36,308 nucleotides of DNA from the NCBI GenBank assembly GCA_900299215.1, contig OMIY01000184.1:1-36308 (forward strand), written 5' to 3'. The notes below the pieces were generated by a model, which was given only the letters and a program-made list of their open reading frames with translations, was not told where the DNA came from and made no database searches. Made by a program: the position numbers and the translations under genes. Position 1 is the stretch's first letter. The number at the start of each line of letters is the position of its first letter. Positions 9,204 through 17,067 of this stretch are shown here, piece after piece. This DNA is from a bacterium. GTDB taxonomy: Bacteria; Bdellovibrionota_B; Oligoflexia; Oligoflexales; CAIYRB01.

Positions 9204-10415
9204 GTGATCAGTATCCCCACTGTATTTGAACGTAAGCTGCATGCTGCTGTACCGGTTAAGTCGGCCTGGTTAGAGGCTTGGGGATTTGTCCTACTAGGCA
9301 TCGGCTGTTTTCTTGCAATGGCTTGTTACAGCTTTAACCCATTTGACTATAACGCCATGGGTGTAAACCCACGAGGCGTAACTAATCTCGCAGGTCCTCT
9401 CGGTGCCGCTGCGGCGGCTCATATCCTTGGACGTTTTGGAGTGATCGGCATGATCTGGCCAGTGGCGCTGGCCGTATGGGGTTCACTAACAGTGACTGGA
9501 TTTGTGCTTTGGCCACACGCGAGACGTGTTGTGGGATTGCTGATTCTAGCTGCTGATGCATCGGGTTTTGCTGAAATTTTGTTGCCGCGAACCAGTTTCT
9601 CACAGCCAAGCTTTGGTTTCGGTGGACTAATTGGTCGCAACTTCCATCGCATGTTTATGCCGCAACTCGGATTTGGCGGGACGCTGACGGCGCTCGCAGT
9701 AGTCGGCTTGGTCGGTCTCGTGCTCTCCGGCAATCTAAAAATGTCGCAAACAGCACCGTTGCTAGCCGAGATTGTTTACTACATCAAACGGTTCTTCTAT
9801 CGCCAGTTTAAGAAAATGCGCCACCAGCTAGGAAGCACAATTCCAGCCGCAGCTAAACATGTTGGTGCAAGTGGTGGCGGAGCAAGCTCAGCCCAAGCTT
9901 CCGCTCCAGGCAAAGCTAAGGCAGCCGCTGCTGCGGCCACTTCACTGGCATCAGCGGAAGGTGGCTTCTTCGATCTCGAATTATATTATGATGGTCCAGC
10001 ACATGGTAAACCGGATGCAAGCCTATTTTCTGGCACAAAAAAGGCTCCGGACCGTAGTAGCACGTTTAGACAACTCTCGGCTCATTTGGTCGAACAATTA
10101 GCTCAATTCAAGATTTTTGGTGAAATCGCTGGAGTCACGCAAGGACCAGTGGTCACCACTTTTGAATTTAAACCTGCACCAGGCACCAAGCTCAGTAAAA
10201 TCTCGGCTCTGGGTGAAGACCTAGCGCGGATGCTCAAGGCTCAAAGTCTGCGTGTATTAGCGCCTATTCCAGGTAAAGATACGGTCGGTTTCGAAGTTCC
10301 TAACGCAGAACGTGCAGTGATCGGATTCTCAGATCTACTTCCAGCGCTGACTTCAAATCGACGAAGCGCCGCCTACCTATTGCCATGGGTGTCGATATCT
10401 TTGGCGAGCCAGTGA
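9204..10415 (+). CDS. ftsK: DNA translocase FtsK/SpoIIIE, N-terminal part (frameshifted)
   Basis: FtsK anchors at the division septum and pumps DNA to clear chromosomes from the closing cell. This piece holds the membrane domain with several hydrophobic helices (roughly residues 20-190, including WLEAWGFVLLGIGCFLAMAC). A short Ala/Ser-rich linker (about 215-250) and the alpha subdomain of the motor follow (FKIFGEIAGVTQGPVVTTFEF through GKDTVGFEVPN). After SDLLPA (ending at 10346) the frame diverges from the family, and the protein would stop at 10415 after 22 unrelated residues. The family continues in the -1 frame from GAC at 10349. Adding a single base at 10347-10348 would restore a 652-aa protein with exact family spacing. 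The GTG start has GGAGAG six bases upstream. The linker is much shorter than that of E. coli FtsK. Confidence 0.88.
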   Translation: MISIPTVFERKLHAAVPVKSAWLEAWGFVLLGIGCFLAMACYSFNPFDYNAMGVNPRGVTNLAGPLGAAAAAHILGRFGVIGMIWPVALAVWGSLTVTGFVLWPHARRVVGLLILAADASGFAEILLPRTSFSQPSFGFGGLIGRNFHRMFMPQLGFGGTLTALAVVGLVGLVLSGNLKMSQTAPLLAEIVYYIKRFFYRQFKKMRHQLGSTIPAAAKHVGASGGGASSAQASAPGKAKAAAAAATSLASAEGGFFDLELYYDGPAHGKPDASLFSGTKKAPDRSSTFRQLSAHLVEQLAQFKIFGEIAGVTQGPVVTTFEFKPAPGTKLSKISALGEDLARMLKAQSLRVLAPIPGKDTVGFEVPNAERAVIGFSDLLPALTSNRRSAAYLLPWVSISLASQ

Positions 10416-11161
10416 TCGAAGATCTTGCCGAAATGCCTCATTTGCTTGTGGCTGGTTCCACGGGTGCAGGTAAATCTGTATTCATGAACACCTTGATCGG
10501 TAGTCTCATAGCTCGTCATTCAGCCTCCACACTGCGAATGATTATGATCGATCCCAAAATGGTAGAAATGGCGGCCTACAATGATTTGCCGCATATGGCG
10601 TGCAAAGTTATCACTGATCCAGCTGGCGAGGCCAAGGCTGCTTTGAGTCGATTAGTCCAGGAAATGGACGATAGATATCGTCAGATGCAAGCAGTCGGTG
10701 CTCGAAATATTGACTCATTCAACGAAGTCATTCGTACCCGTAAGAAGAGCGAGTTTCTGACCTTCGAGGGTAAATGGGCAGTCATGCCATATATCGTGCT
10801 GATCATTGACGAGATGGCCGACATGATGATGCTCCTGGGTAAAGAAATTGAAACTCCGATCACGCGTCTGGCTCAAAAAGCGCGTGCATGCGGTATTCAC
10901 ATGGTGATCGCGACGCAAAGACCTTCGGCCGATGTGGTCACCGGATTGATCAAAGCAAACTTCCCAACCCGCGTTGCATTCCGCGTCATGAGCGGTATCG
11001 ACTCGCGAACCATCTTGGACCAGAACGGAGCTGAGACTCTCCTGGGTAAAGGTGATATGATTTACCTCGCGGCTGGCAAAGCCAAGCGTCTGCATGGTGC
11101 CTTCTTGCCGGAGTCAGAAGTTCAATCGATGGTGAAAGCTGCGAGGACAAAAAAGAAATGA
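10349..11161 (+). CDS. ftsK: DNA translocase FtsK/SpoIIIE, motor part (frameshifted, no gamma domain)
   Basis: This is the RecA-like beta subdomain of the same gene. The first in-frame residues are DFKSTKRRLPIAMGVDIFGEPV, matching the family stretch before Walker A. Walker A is AGSTGAGKSV, Walker B is VLIIDEMADMMM, and LAQKARACGIHMVIATQRPSADVVTGLIKANFP follows the family closely. The track lists it from ATG 10385, but no ribosome site precedes that ATG, so independent translation is unlikely. The protein ends at ESEVQSMVKAARTKKK, directly after the RecA fold. The winged-helix gamma domain, which reads the KOPS/SRS polarity sequences and contacts XerD, is absent. The TGA stop overlaps the ATG of the helicase gene as ATGA. 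Confidence 0.88.
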   Translation, partial: DFKSTKRRLPIAMGVDIFGEPVIEDLAEMPHLLVAGSTGAGKSVFMNTLIGSLIARHSASTLRMIMIDPKMVEMAAYNDLPHMACKVITDPAGEAKAALSRLVQEMDDRYRQMQAVGARNIDSFNEVIRTRKKSEFLTFEGKWAVMPYIVLIIDEMADMMMLLGKEIETPITRLAQKARACGIHMVIATQRPSADVVTGLIKANFPTRVAFRVMSGIDSRTILDQNGAETLLGKGDMIYLAAGKAKRLHGAFLPESEVQSMVKAARTKKK

Positions 11162-13212
11162 GCGAGTCGACCAAATCTAGCCCAAAATCTTCGACCTCGA
11201 ATCGCGTCAAATTATACCCCGACAGCGAACAGACTCGGGTCGTTTTCGCCAGCCCCGCTGAAGAGCAATTTTACGAACAATGCCGAGCCACTTTAGGTAG
11301 CGATTGGCAAGTTTATTACTCGTGCACGCTATCAACCATGGATGGTGATGAAGGACTCAAAGATAACGAGATCGATTTTGTCTGTTATCACCCTCGCTAC
11401 GGTGTAGTTGTGATTGAAGTCAAAGGCGGTCGCATTCGTCACGATGGTGAGACCGGCAAATTTTATTCTGTCAATCGCCACGGCGAAAGCTTTGCGATCA
11501 AAGATCCTTTTCAACAGTCCCTTGTTTGGAAAGGACGTTTTCTGCGTTTCCTTAGGCAACATAATGTGAAGGTTCCGGTAAGTCATGCCGTGTCATTTCC
11601 GACGGCAAACGAAGGCGACTTTCCTGCCTCGTCGAGCATCGTTCCAGATATCATCATCGGTCGTGAGCGCATTAAAGACTTAGGTCGCAGTTTGGCCGAG
11701 ATTGCGTGCAAATCGCAACCTGAGCAATATCGTAACTTCGCAGATGTAAGCGATCAGCTTGATCGTCTCCTTATTGGTGCAGCTTTCACCACGCGCCTTT
11801 ATCTCAGGGACTATATCGATGGTCATGAGAGCAGATTGCGTGATGTTGAGACCATCCACAATACCCTCATCATGCCTATTGCCAGCGTTAATAGGCTTGG
11901 CATCGAAGGCGAAGCTGGTACGGGTAAAACCATGTTAGCGATGATGTTGGCCAAGCATTTTCGCGATCAGGGCAAAAAGGTGGCTGTTCTTGGTTCAAAT
12001 GGTCTCCTAAACCTGCTGCTTAAAAGAGAGCTCGGTGAAGGTATAGCGGCGATGACTTATCAGGATGTCGCTGCTAATCACGGCCTCAATTTGCTGATAC
12101 CTCCGAGTGAGTTCACCGGGGCGAGAGAAGACTGGGTACAATATGAAGCTCCCGATAAATTGAAAAAAGCGGTAGCGGCATCGACAGAGCGCTACGATGT
12201 GGTAATTTGTGATGAGGCTCAGGACGTTCAGCCATTCTGGTGGGAAGCACTTGAGATGCTTTTGGTCCCCGGTGATGATGCGCGTTTCTACTTATTCTTT
12301 GATAGCAGCCAAGGCGTTTTTGGCTCGGGTAGCGGTGAGGAAGCATTTGTAGCAGCCGACACTTTACCGATTAAGCCGCCATACTTTCCACTGGTACACA
12401 ATTACCGAACGACTCGCGAGATTGCGGCATTTTCTCGTAGTTTTCGCCGTTCTAGTGGCATGATGCATAGTCACTCTGGTCGACTCGGTTATGTGCCCGA
12501 ACTCATCGTCTATAAGGATGCTGAGGATGCACGTCGGCTTCTTGGTAAATTAGTACGAAAGTTAACCAGAGAAGAGGGCCTAAAGAATTCCGATTTAACG
12601 ATACTATCGGCTCGTAACCCAGCTGCAAAAGAGTCGGTACTTTACCAAACAGACGATATCGTCAAGATCCCTCTTTATAAACTCACGCATACACAGAAGA
12701 AAAGCTGGCGCGAGGCAAAAGCGCCGAATGATTCTATAGCTATAAGCACGATCGCTGGGTTCAAAGGCCTGGAGACTTCAGTTGGCATCTTGCTTAATGT
12801 TAGCGAATACAATCTCCCGGTTGATCATCCGATCATGGCAAGTTTGATTTATGTGGCATGTACTCGCGCCAAACATATGCTCTATGTTTTCGTACGAGAA
12901 GATGATCCTAAACGCCAAGCTTTTGAAACTGCTCTATCGGCGATCAAGACGACCGGGACAATGGTTATTGGCGGAGCATCTCACGGTGACTTTGAGTTCA
13001 TAGGTCGTGTGACCCACTATAACCCAGACCGTGTGGGCTGGCTGTCAGTGGAAGATCCAGCCTTTGAGCTAGGCAGTGTGATGTTCTTCCCATCCGATGT
13101 CGCCAAAGCCAATCTGCGTGATTTACAGATTGGAGCGAAGATAAAGTTTCGCCCTCGTGCAGAGGGCGGTGTTACCATAGCCTGTGATTTAGCCCGACCC
13201 AGTAACTTCTAG
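11158..13212 (+). CDS. NERD-domain nuclease/UvrD-type helicase with C-terminal cold-shock-like domain
   Basis: I infer a DNA-processing enzyme combining a nuclease-like head, a superfamily 1 helicase motor and a nucleic-acid-binding tail. Residues 33-135 fit the NERD domain: D73 in EIDFV and E87-x-K89 in VIEVKGG resemble a PD-(D/E)xK site. The helicase has Walker A GEAGTGKT (251-258), the DEAQD box (352-356), VHNYRTTREI (413-421), STIAGFKGLE (530-539) and VACTRAK (566-572). Residues 612-681 (EFIGRVTHYNPDRVGWLSVE, later VMFFPSDV) resemble a cold-shock domain. Its start overlaps the ftsK stop by four bases, suggesting translational coupling. NERD-helicases are known and are sometimes found in defence or repair settings; the tail fusion is the unusual part. 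The actual substrate is unknown. Confidence 0.85.
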   Translation: MSESTKSSPKSSTSNRVKLYPDSEQTRVVFASPAEEQFYEQCRATLGSDWQVYYSCTLSTMDGDEGLKDNEIDFVCYHPRYGVVVIEVKGGRIRHDGETGKFYSVNRHGESFAIKDPFQQSLVWKGRFLRFLRQHNVKVPVSHAVSFPTANEGDFPASSSIVPDIIIGRERIKDLGRSLAEIACKSQPEQYRNFADVSDQLDRLLIGAAFTTRLYLRDYIDGHESRLRDVETIHNTLIMPIASVNRLGIEGEAGTGKTMLAMMLAKHFRDQGKKVAVLGSNGLLNLLLKRELGEGIAAMTYQDVAANHGLNLLIPPSEFTGAREDWVQYEAPDKLKKAVAASTERYDVVICDEAQDVQPFWWEALEMLLVPGDDARFYLFFDSSQGVFGSGSGEEAFVAADTLPIKPPYFPLVHNYRTTREIAAFSRSFRRSSGMMHSHSGRLGYVPELIVYKDAEDARRLLGKLVRKLTREEGLKNSDLTILSARNPAAKESVLYQTDDIVKIPLYKLTHTQKKSWREAKAPNDSIAISTIAGFKGLETSVGILLNVSEYNLPVDHPIMASLIYVACTRAKHMLYVFVREDDPKRQAFETALSAIKTTGTMVIGGASHGDFEFIGRVTHYNPDRVGWLSVEDPAFELGSVMFFPSDVAKANLRDLQIGAKIKFRPRAEGGVTIACDLARPSNF

Positions 13213-13235
13213 TTCGTAATCTCCTGCCCCCCCGA

Positions 13236-13255
13236 GGGTCGCTGCCTGGCGACCC
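13236..13255 (+). terminator. G+C-rich hairpin after the NERD-helicase gene
   Basis: GGGTCGC-TGCCTG-GCGACCC is a perfect seven-pair stem 23 bases after the stop codon, in an 80-base gap. No T-run follows, so it is at best a weak or factor-assisted terminator. It could also be a leader element of the next gene. Confidence 0.35.
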
Positions 13256-13291
13256 ATGTTCCCCGCCGTTAGTCCCCGCTGAGGCCCCCCC

Positions 13292-14659
13292 ATGTTGAGT
13301 CCCGCAGTCGTTCCCTTAGTCGCGCCTAGTCGCTATCTCCTGCTAGTGTTGAGCCTTGCAGTTGCGCAGCTGAGTGTCAGTTGTTCAGGTGACGAAGAGC
13401 GCAAGCCCATCGATGGCGGTGGAGAACCTCTTACCACAGGTGTGCTTACAGATAGCGCTTACGCTGCGCAGTACTTCGTCGCGGACTCTAATTGTCAGGA
13501 AAAAAATGGTGGCCCCATTTTAACTGGTAAAGGGATTGGTGTTTCCTTTTACAATTTTTATCAGCGTACGACCTGCCAATCTCAGTCTGATTCCGACACA
13601 TGTAACGACGGCGAGGTCGTCAATAGTCCTGAACACCTACGTATTTGCCCTTCTGAAAAAAGCTTCCCAAGAAATTCAGTAGAAGGAGTAGGCCGAGCAG
13701 CGCTCGCAAACATCGGCACCGCCAATCGCTATTACGACTCCATTCCGACGTCGAGCAGCACACTTCCTAATAGTGGCCTCTTAGTATTGCCGCGCATCGA
13801 AACTGTTTATAAAGACTCGAACAAAACGTCGGTAACTGTCGACAATTTGGCCTATGCTCCTGATTTTCGCGGTATGCCAACTTTTGTCATCTATCCCAAG
13901 GGCGCCAAGTCGGTACGCGAGGGGCGATGGGTCAACGTTAACTTTTGGGAAGTGCCGTGGGCCATTGCTCATGAATTCGGCCATCACGTTTTTCTAAACC
14001 ACTCTGGAGTTTCTGGTAATACCTCAGGAGTCTTTAAAGACTTGCCACTTTATCGCAGCGGCCTAGGCATAGTCGCTGGCGAGGAGAGGCAAATTACCAA
14101 CGATGATCTTCTCGTTGCTGTCAACGAGGGCTTCGCCGATATGTTCGCCTACTACACTTTGGGTGGTGATCCCGGCGTGACTAGCGCCTTGGATTGTTTT
14201 CAGAATTCTCGTGATACAGGATCTGCGACCTTTGCTGACGGAACTGAGAAAATTTTATCGGTCGATGTGCTCTCGGCTTTCACCGCAAACCGTACCCTGA
14301 GTTCACCGAGTACTTGCCAGTCTCCGTCATTTCAGGAAGTGCACACTATTGGAGCAATCATCGCTTATGGTGTGGATCAAGTCTTTCAGGCTTCACTTCC
14401 GACGACGCAATCTCTGAACACTGAACGTGAGAAGGGTCGCATGCTTCTCATCTGGGCACAAAAAATCGGGCGCGTGTACTCGACTTTAGGTGCAGACAAT
14501 TCAGGCGGTAAAAATAATTTATCAAAACTAATACTAGAGGCGATGAAGTCTGCTGCACCAAACGGCACCATGTCTAGCGCCGGGTGTCAGGCCGTGCGCA
14601 AGCACTTTCCGGCCTTTGCTACCACATGGTTTAGGGGCGACCTTACCTGTCAGCAGTGA
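13292..14659 (+). CDS. Predicted secreted lipoprotein with an HExxH zinc metallopeptidase motif
   Basis: I do not recognise a named family. The N-terminus is a lipoprotein signal: RYLLLVLSLAVAQLSVSC, with the lipid-bearing cysteine at residue 31, followed by a charged, Gly-rich stretch. HEFGH (227-231) fits the zinc-binding HExxH motif of gluzincins, and NEGFADMFAYY (E279) is a good candidate for the third zinc ligand. The spacing from the motif to E279 (48 residues) is longer than in thermolysin. Several cysteines (about eight) in the mature part suggest disulfides outside the cytoplasm. The ATG has GAGG seven bases upstream. The gene converges on the minus-strand oxygenase with only nine bases between stops. 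The likely role is proteolysis at the cell surface or periplasm; substrates are unknown. Confidence 0.72.
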   Translation: MLSPAVVPLVAPSRYLLLVLSLAVAQLSVSCSGDEERKPIDGGGEPLTTGVLTDSAYAAQYFVADSNCQEKNGGPILTGKGIGVSFYNFYQRTTCQSQSDSDTCNDGEVVNSPEHLRICPSEKSFPRNSVEGVGRAALANIGTANRYYDSIPTSSSTLPNSGLLVLPRIETVYKDSNKTSVTVDNLAYAPDFRGMPTFVIYPKGAKSVREGRWVNVNFWEVPWAIAHEFGHHVFLNHSGVSGNTSGVFKDLPLYRSGLGIVAGEERQITNDDLLVAVNEGFADMFAYYTLGGDPGVTSALDCFQNSRDTGSATFADGTEKILSVDVLSAFTANRTLSSPSTCQSPSFQEVHTIGAIIAYGVDQVFQASLPTTQSLNTEREKGRMLLIWAQKIGRVYSTLGADNSGGKNNLSKLILEAMKSAAPNGTMSSAGCQAVRKHFPAFATTWFRGDLTCQQ

Positions 14660-14668
14660 CACTAGCCG

Positions 14669-15646
14669 TCATTTGCTAGCGATCATCGTGCCTTTGTCTT
14701 CAGCTAGGCCAATTTCACGCAGCCTTTGCTGCAAGTATTCGCCGGCAGTGATCGGTGGGTAACGCATCAGGCCACCGGTCTTAGCGATGCAACTTGCCAG
14801 TGGTGCGAGGCTTGCTTCCGACTGAGGGTGGACAAAGAATGGCATCGAAAAACGCCGCTCTCTAGAATTATCTGGATTTACGACCCTGTGCGTGGTGCTC
14901 TTGAAATAGCCATTGCTGATGTTTTGCAGCATATCGCCGGAGTCGACGATGATCTGGCCTGGATGTGCTTCAATTGGACGCCAAGATCCATCACGCTCCA
15001 GCAGCTCTAAGCCACCGGCAGTCGCCTCGCAAAGTAGAGTTATAAGATTGATGTCTTCATGCGCGGCAGCGCGGATGCTCTGTGGATTGGCGTCGCTAGA
15101 GACAGGTGGGTAATGGATAACCCGCAGAATCGAGTTACCATCGCGAGCGATACCGGCAAATCGGTCCTGTGCCTCACCAACGTACGAGGCGCAAGCCTCC
15201 AGGAGGTGCAAGGAACAGGTCTCGAGTTGGCGGTAGAGTTCGGAGTAAACTGGTTTGAATTCGGCAAGCTCAGCCGGCCAGATATTGCGGGGATAAGCGT
15301 GGAACATCGGGTGATCTGCCGTTAGTTCCTGACCAACGTGCCAAAACTCCTTAAGATCTGGCGCCACGGCATCTTTGGCATGCTCACGTCCGTAGCTCGT
15401 GTAACCACGCTGACCTTTGAGCTGTGCATTTTCGTAGCGAAGCTTAGCCGCATCTGGGAGCAAGAAAAACTCTTCGGCCAAACGATAAGCGGACCTGATT
15501 AGGGTGTCACTGATCCCGTGGCCCTCAAGGGCGAAAAAGCCGATATCTACAAGGGCGCTGCCCATGGTGTCGATAAATTGCTTTCGCCGTTCACCACCAG
15601 CATGAAAATCGTTCAAGTTGACGACTGGAATGCTTTGTTTAGCCAT
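14669..15646 (-). CDS. Isopenicillin-N-synthase-like Fe(II)/2-oxoglutarate dioxygenase
   Basis: It belongs to the plant/fungal/bacterial DIOX_N plus 2OG-FeII_Oxy family, which oxidises small molecules. The N-terminal DIOX_N part has IPVVNLNDF, DIGFFALEGHGI and the GQRGYTSYGREHAKD segment (79-92). The double-stranded beta-helix core has iron ligands H196 and D198 (HEDINLITLL) and H253 (TTHRVVNP). The 2-oxoglutarate-binding R-x-S is R265/S267 (RRFSMPFF). The 325-aa length is typical. The ATG at 15646 is preceded by GGGGGACATC on the minus strand. The true substrate cannot be read from the sequence: relatives act on amino acids, hormones, antibiotics or flavonoids, so a penicillin role should not be assumed. 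The downstream pbp-like gene is on the same strand, 104 bases upstream. Confidence 0.88.
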   Translation of the reverse strand: MAKQSIPVVNLNDFHAGGERRKQFIDTMGSALVDIGFFALEGHGISDTLIRSAYRLAEEFFLLPDAAKLRYENAQLKGQRGYTSYGREHAKDAVAPDLKEFWHVGQELTADHPMFHAYPRNIWPAELAEFKPVYSELYRQLETCSLHLLEACASYVGEAQDRFAGIARDGNSILRVIHYPPVSSDANPQSIRAAAHEDINLITLLCEATAGGLELLERDGSWRPIEAHPGQIIVDSGDMLQNISNGYFKSTTHRVVNPDNSRERRFSMPFFVHPQSEASLAPLASCIAKTGGLMRYPPITAGEYLQQRLREIGLAEDKGTMIASK

Positions 15647-15750
15647 GATGTCCCCCTTGCGATGGCGTCTTTATACCGAAGCTGGGGTCCACTCGGCCAT
15701 TGAGAAATGAGATTTGTGCTGCGCCCGACTGTATTTGCCTAGCAGTTTAG

Positions 15751-17007
15751 TTACTTTATGCTGATCCTGCTGCGTCCCTTGGCGACCGGAACTAGCCTGG
15801 CAGAACTCATGGCTTTACGATCGCTAAGGCGGTCAAAATAGAGTGAAAGTGCTTCGGCCGCCAGGTTAGGGCCCTTAATACGCCAACGATCTTCGAGGAC
15901 TACTACTGACGCAACAACCACCTCGGGATCATGAGTCGGCGCTAATCCGGCAAACCAAGTGGTCAATCCCTTGGGCGAGCTGCCGGTGAGTGTGCCGGTT
16001 TTACCGCCCACTATGTCATGTAGTTTCCGGTATTTGCCACGTCTGAAGGCGAACCCGGCGGTGCCGCCACGGACGGAAGAGTCGAGGATCTCACGTAGGT
16101 TTCCTGCCGTGTTCGCACTGTAAATCCTTGGCCGTTGGGACACCGGTGGCAAAAGTGGCGAATCGCGAAACAGGCGCAGTGGAGTCGTCGAGCCATTGTT
16201 TGCCACGGTTAGCATCAAATAGGCAGCGTGCACAGCACTGAGCCCCACCTTGCCAAATCCGGCCGCAAAACTGCCGACCGTGTGGGTGCTGGACGATTGT
16301 GGGACAGGCGCTACGAAGGGACTGCGGTCGATATGAAAGTCGGATGGAATGCCAGTCTCCCAACCAAAACGTCGGGCAAATTCGGTGATGATGCCCAGGC
16401 CTAAGTTGTTGACGCCTATTTTAGCGAAGAAGCCGTTACATGATTTGCCGAACGCAGTCCGTAGAGTCATGCTGTCGTAACGGCCGGGAGTGTGCTCCCG
16501 CATCCAGTCGCCAGTCTCGCGTACATGAGAGCAACCGCCGGTCAAACCAATAGGCTGGTGACTATCCATTTCCGCGACTTCAAAGGCCGCAGTGGTAACG
16601 ACGGTCTTAAACACCGAGGCAGCGGGGAATGAGGGGTGAAGAGCACTATGAGTGTGGCCCCCCCAAACTTCGGGCTTACGGCCTTGCGCTAAGGCAAGAA
16701 TATTGCCGGTATGGACATCCGCGAGGACGACAGCAGCAATAGGGGATTGGCTGTCGATGAGATAGCTGGTCAGCTGACTCTGCAAGTGGGGGACCAAGGT
16801 CGTGGCCCTGGGCTGGCCGTCAGGACCGGGGAGATAGATGACCCCATCGGTACTCGGCTCTGGAATCTCTGCGGGGACCACAGGTGTGCCGCCGGCTACT
16901 TTGCTGTCTTCAGCGCGAGCTGTACCGCTGGTGGCAACAAGATAATAATGTGCCAGCAAAGCGGCAGCGATCCTGCGCCGGATATTGTACGATGTGGTCC
17001 AGGTCAT
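15751..17007 (-). CDS. Penicillin-binding protein, monofunctional transpeptidase-like
   Basis: It is predicted to cross-link or trim peptidoglycan peptides in the periplasm. The N-terminus has an Arg-rich n-region and a short hydrophobic helix (IAAALLAHYYLVATSGTARA), so it is exported. All three serine-acyltransferase motifs are present: SVFK (131-134), SCN (189-191) and KTGT (336-339). AAVVLADVHTGNILALA is the usual opening of a PBP transpeptidase domain. At 418 aa it has only a short N-terminal part and lacks the large dimerisation domain of PBP2 or FtsI. It could therefore be an accessory transpeptidase or a class D beta-lactamase-like protein; the motif spacing and the opening favour a PBP. 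No ribosome site precedes ATG 17007, and a -10 box ends just six bases before it, so the mRNA may be leaderless. Confidence 0.85.
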   Translation of the reverse strand: MTWTTSYNIRRRIAAALLAHYYLVATSGTARAEDSKVAGGTPVVPAEIPEPSTDGVIYLPGPDGQPRATTLVPHLQSQLTSYLIDSQSPIAAVVLADVHTGNILALAQGRKPEVWGGHTHSALHPSFPAASVFKTVVTTAAFEVAEMDSHQPIGLTGGCSHVRETGDWMREHTPGRYDSMTLRTAFGKSCNGFFAKIGVNNLGLGIITEFARRFGWETGIPSDFHIDRSPFVAPVPQSSSTHTVGSFAAGFGKVGLSAVHAAYLMLTVANNGSTTPLRLFRDSPLLPPVSQRPRIYSANTAGNLREILDSSVRGGTAGFAFRRGKYRKLHDIVGGKTGTLTGSSPKGLTTWFAGLAPTHDPEVVVASVVVLEDRWRIKGPNLAAEALSLYFDRLSDRKAMSSARLVPVAKGRSRISIK

Positions 17008-17009
17008 GG

Positions 17010-17018
17010 TGCTATCAT
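17010..17018 (+). promoter_or_regulatory. Candidate extended -10 promoter for lptF
   Basis: TGC-TATCAT fits an extended -10 (TGnTATAAT, one mismatch). It would start transcription near 17025, giving a leader of about 43 bases that includes the AGGAG before the CTG start. No good -35 is seen. It occupies almost the same bases as the minus-strand -10 of the pbp gene. Confidence 0.4.
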
Positions 17019-17042
17019 ACCAAAGGTACAGGGGACTTTAAA
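17014..17042 (-). promoter_or_regulatory. Candidate sigma-70-type promoter for the minus-strand pbp gene
   Basis: Read on the minus strand: TTTAAA (17042-17037), a 17-base spacer, then TATGAT (17019-17014). Transcription would begin at or next to the A of the ATG at 17007. This agrees with the absence of a ribosome site and suggests a leaderless transcript. Confidence 0.45.
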
Positions 17043-17067
17043 ATCCTTTCAGGACAGGAGAAACCGA

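Noticed and set aside
10341-10360. Programmed -1 frameshift in ftsK
   Set aside because: No X XXY YYZ slippery heptamer or downstream pseudoknot is apparent; a single-base deletion is simpler.
14661-14680. CTAGC/GCTAG inverted repeat between convergent stops as a terminator
   Set aside because: Only five pairs, no T-run; too weak to call.
16711-17067. Long N-terminal extension of LptF in the track ORF
   Set aside because: It is antisense to the pbp coding region, hydrophilic, and absent from the family.
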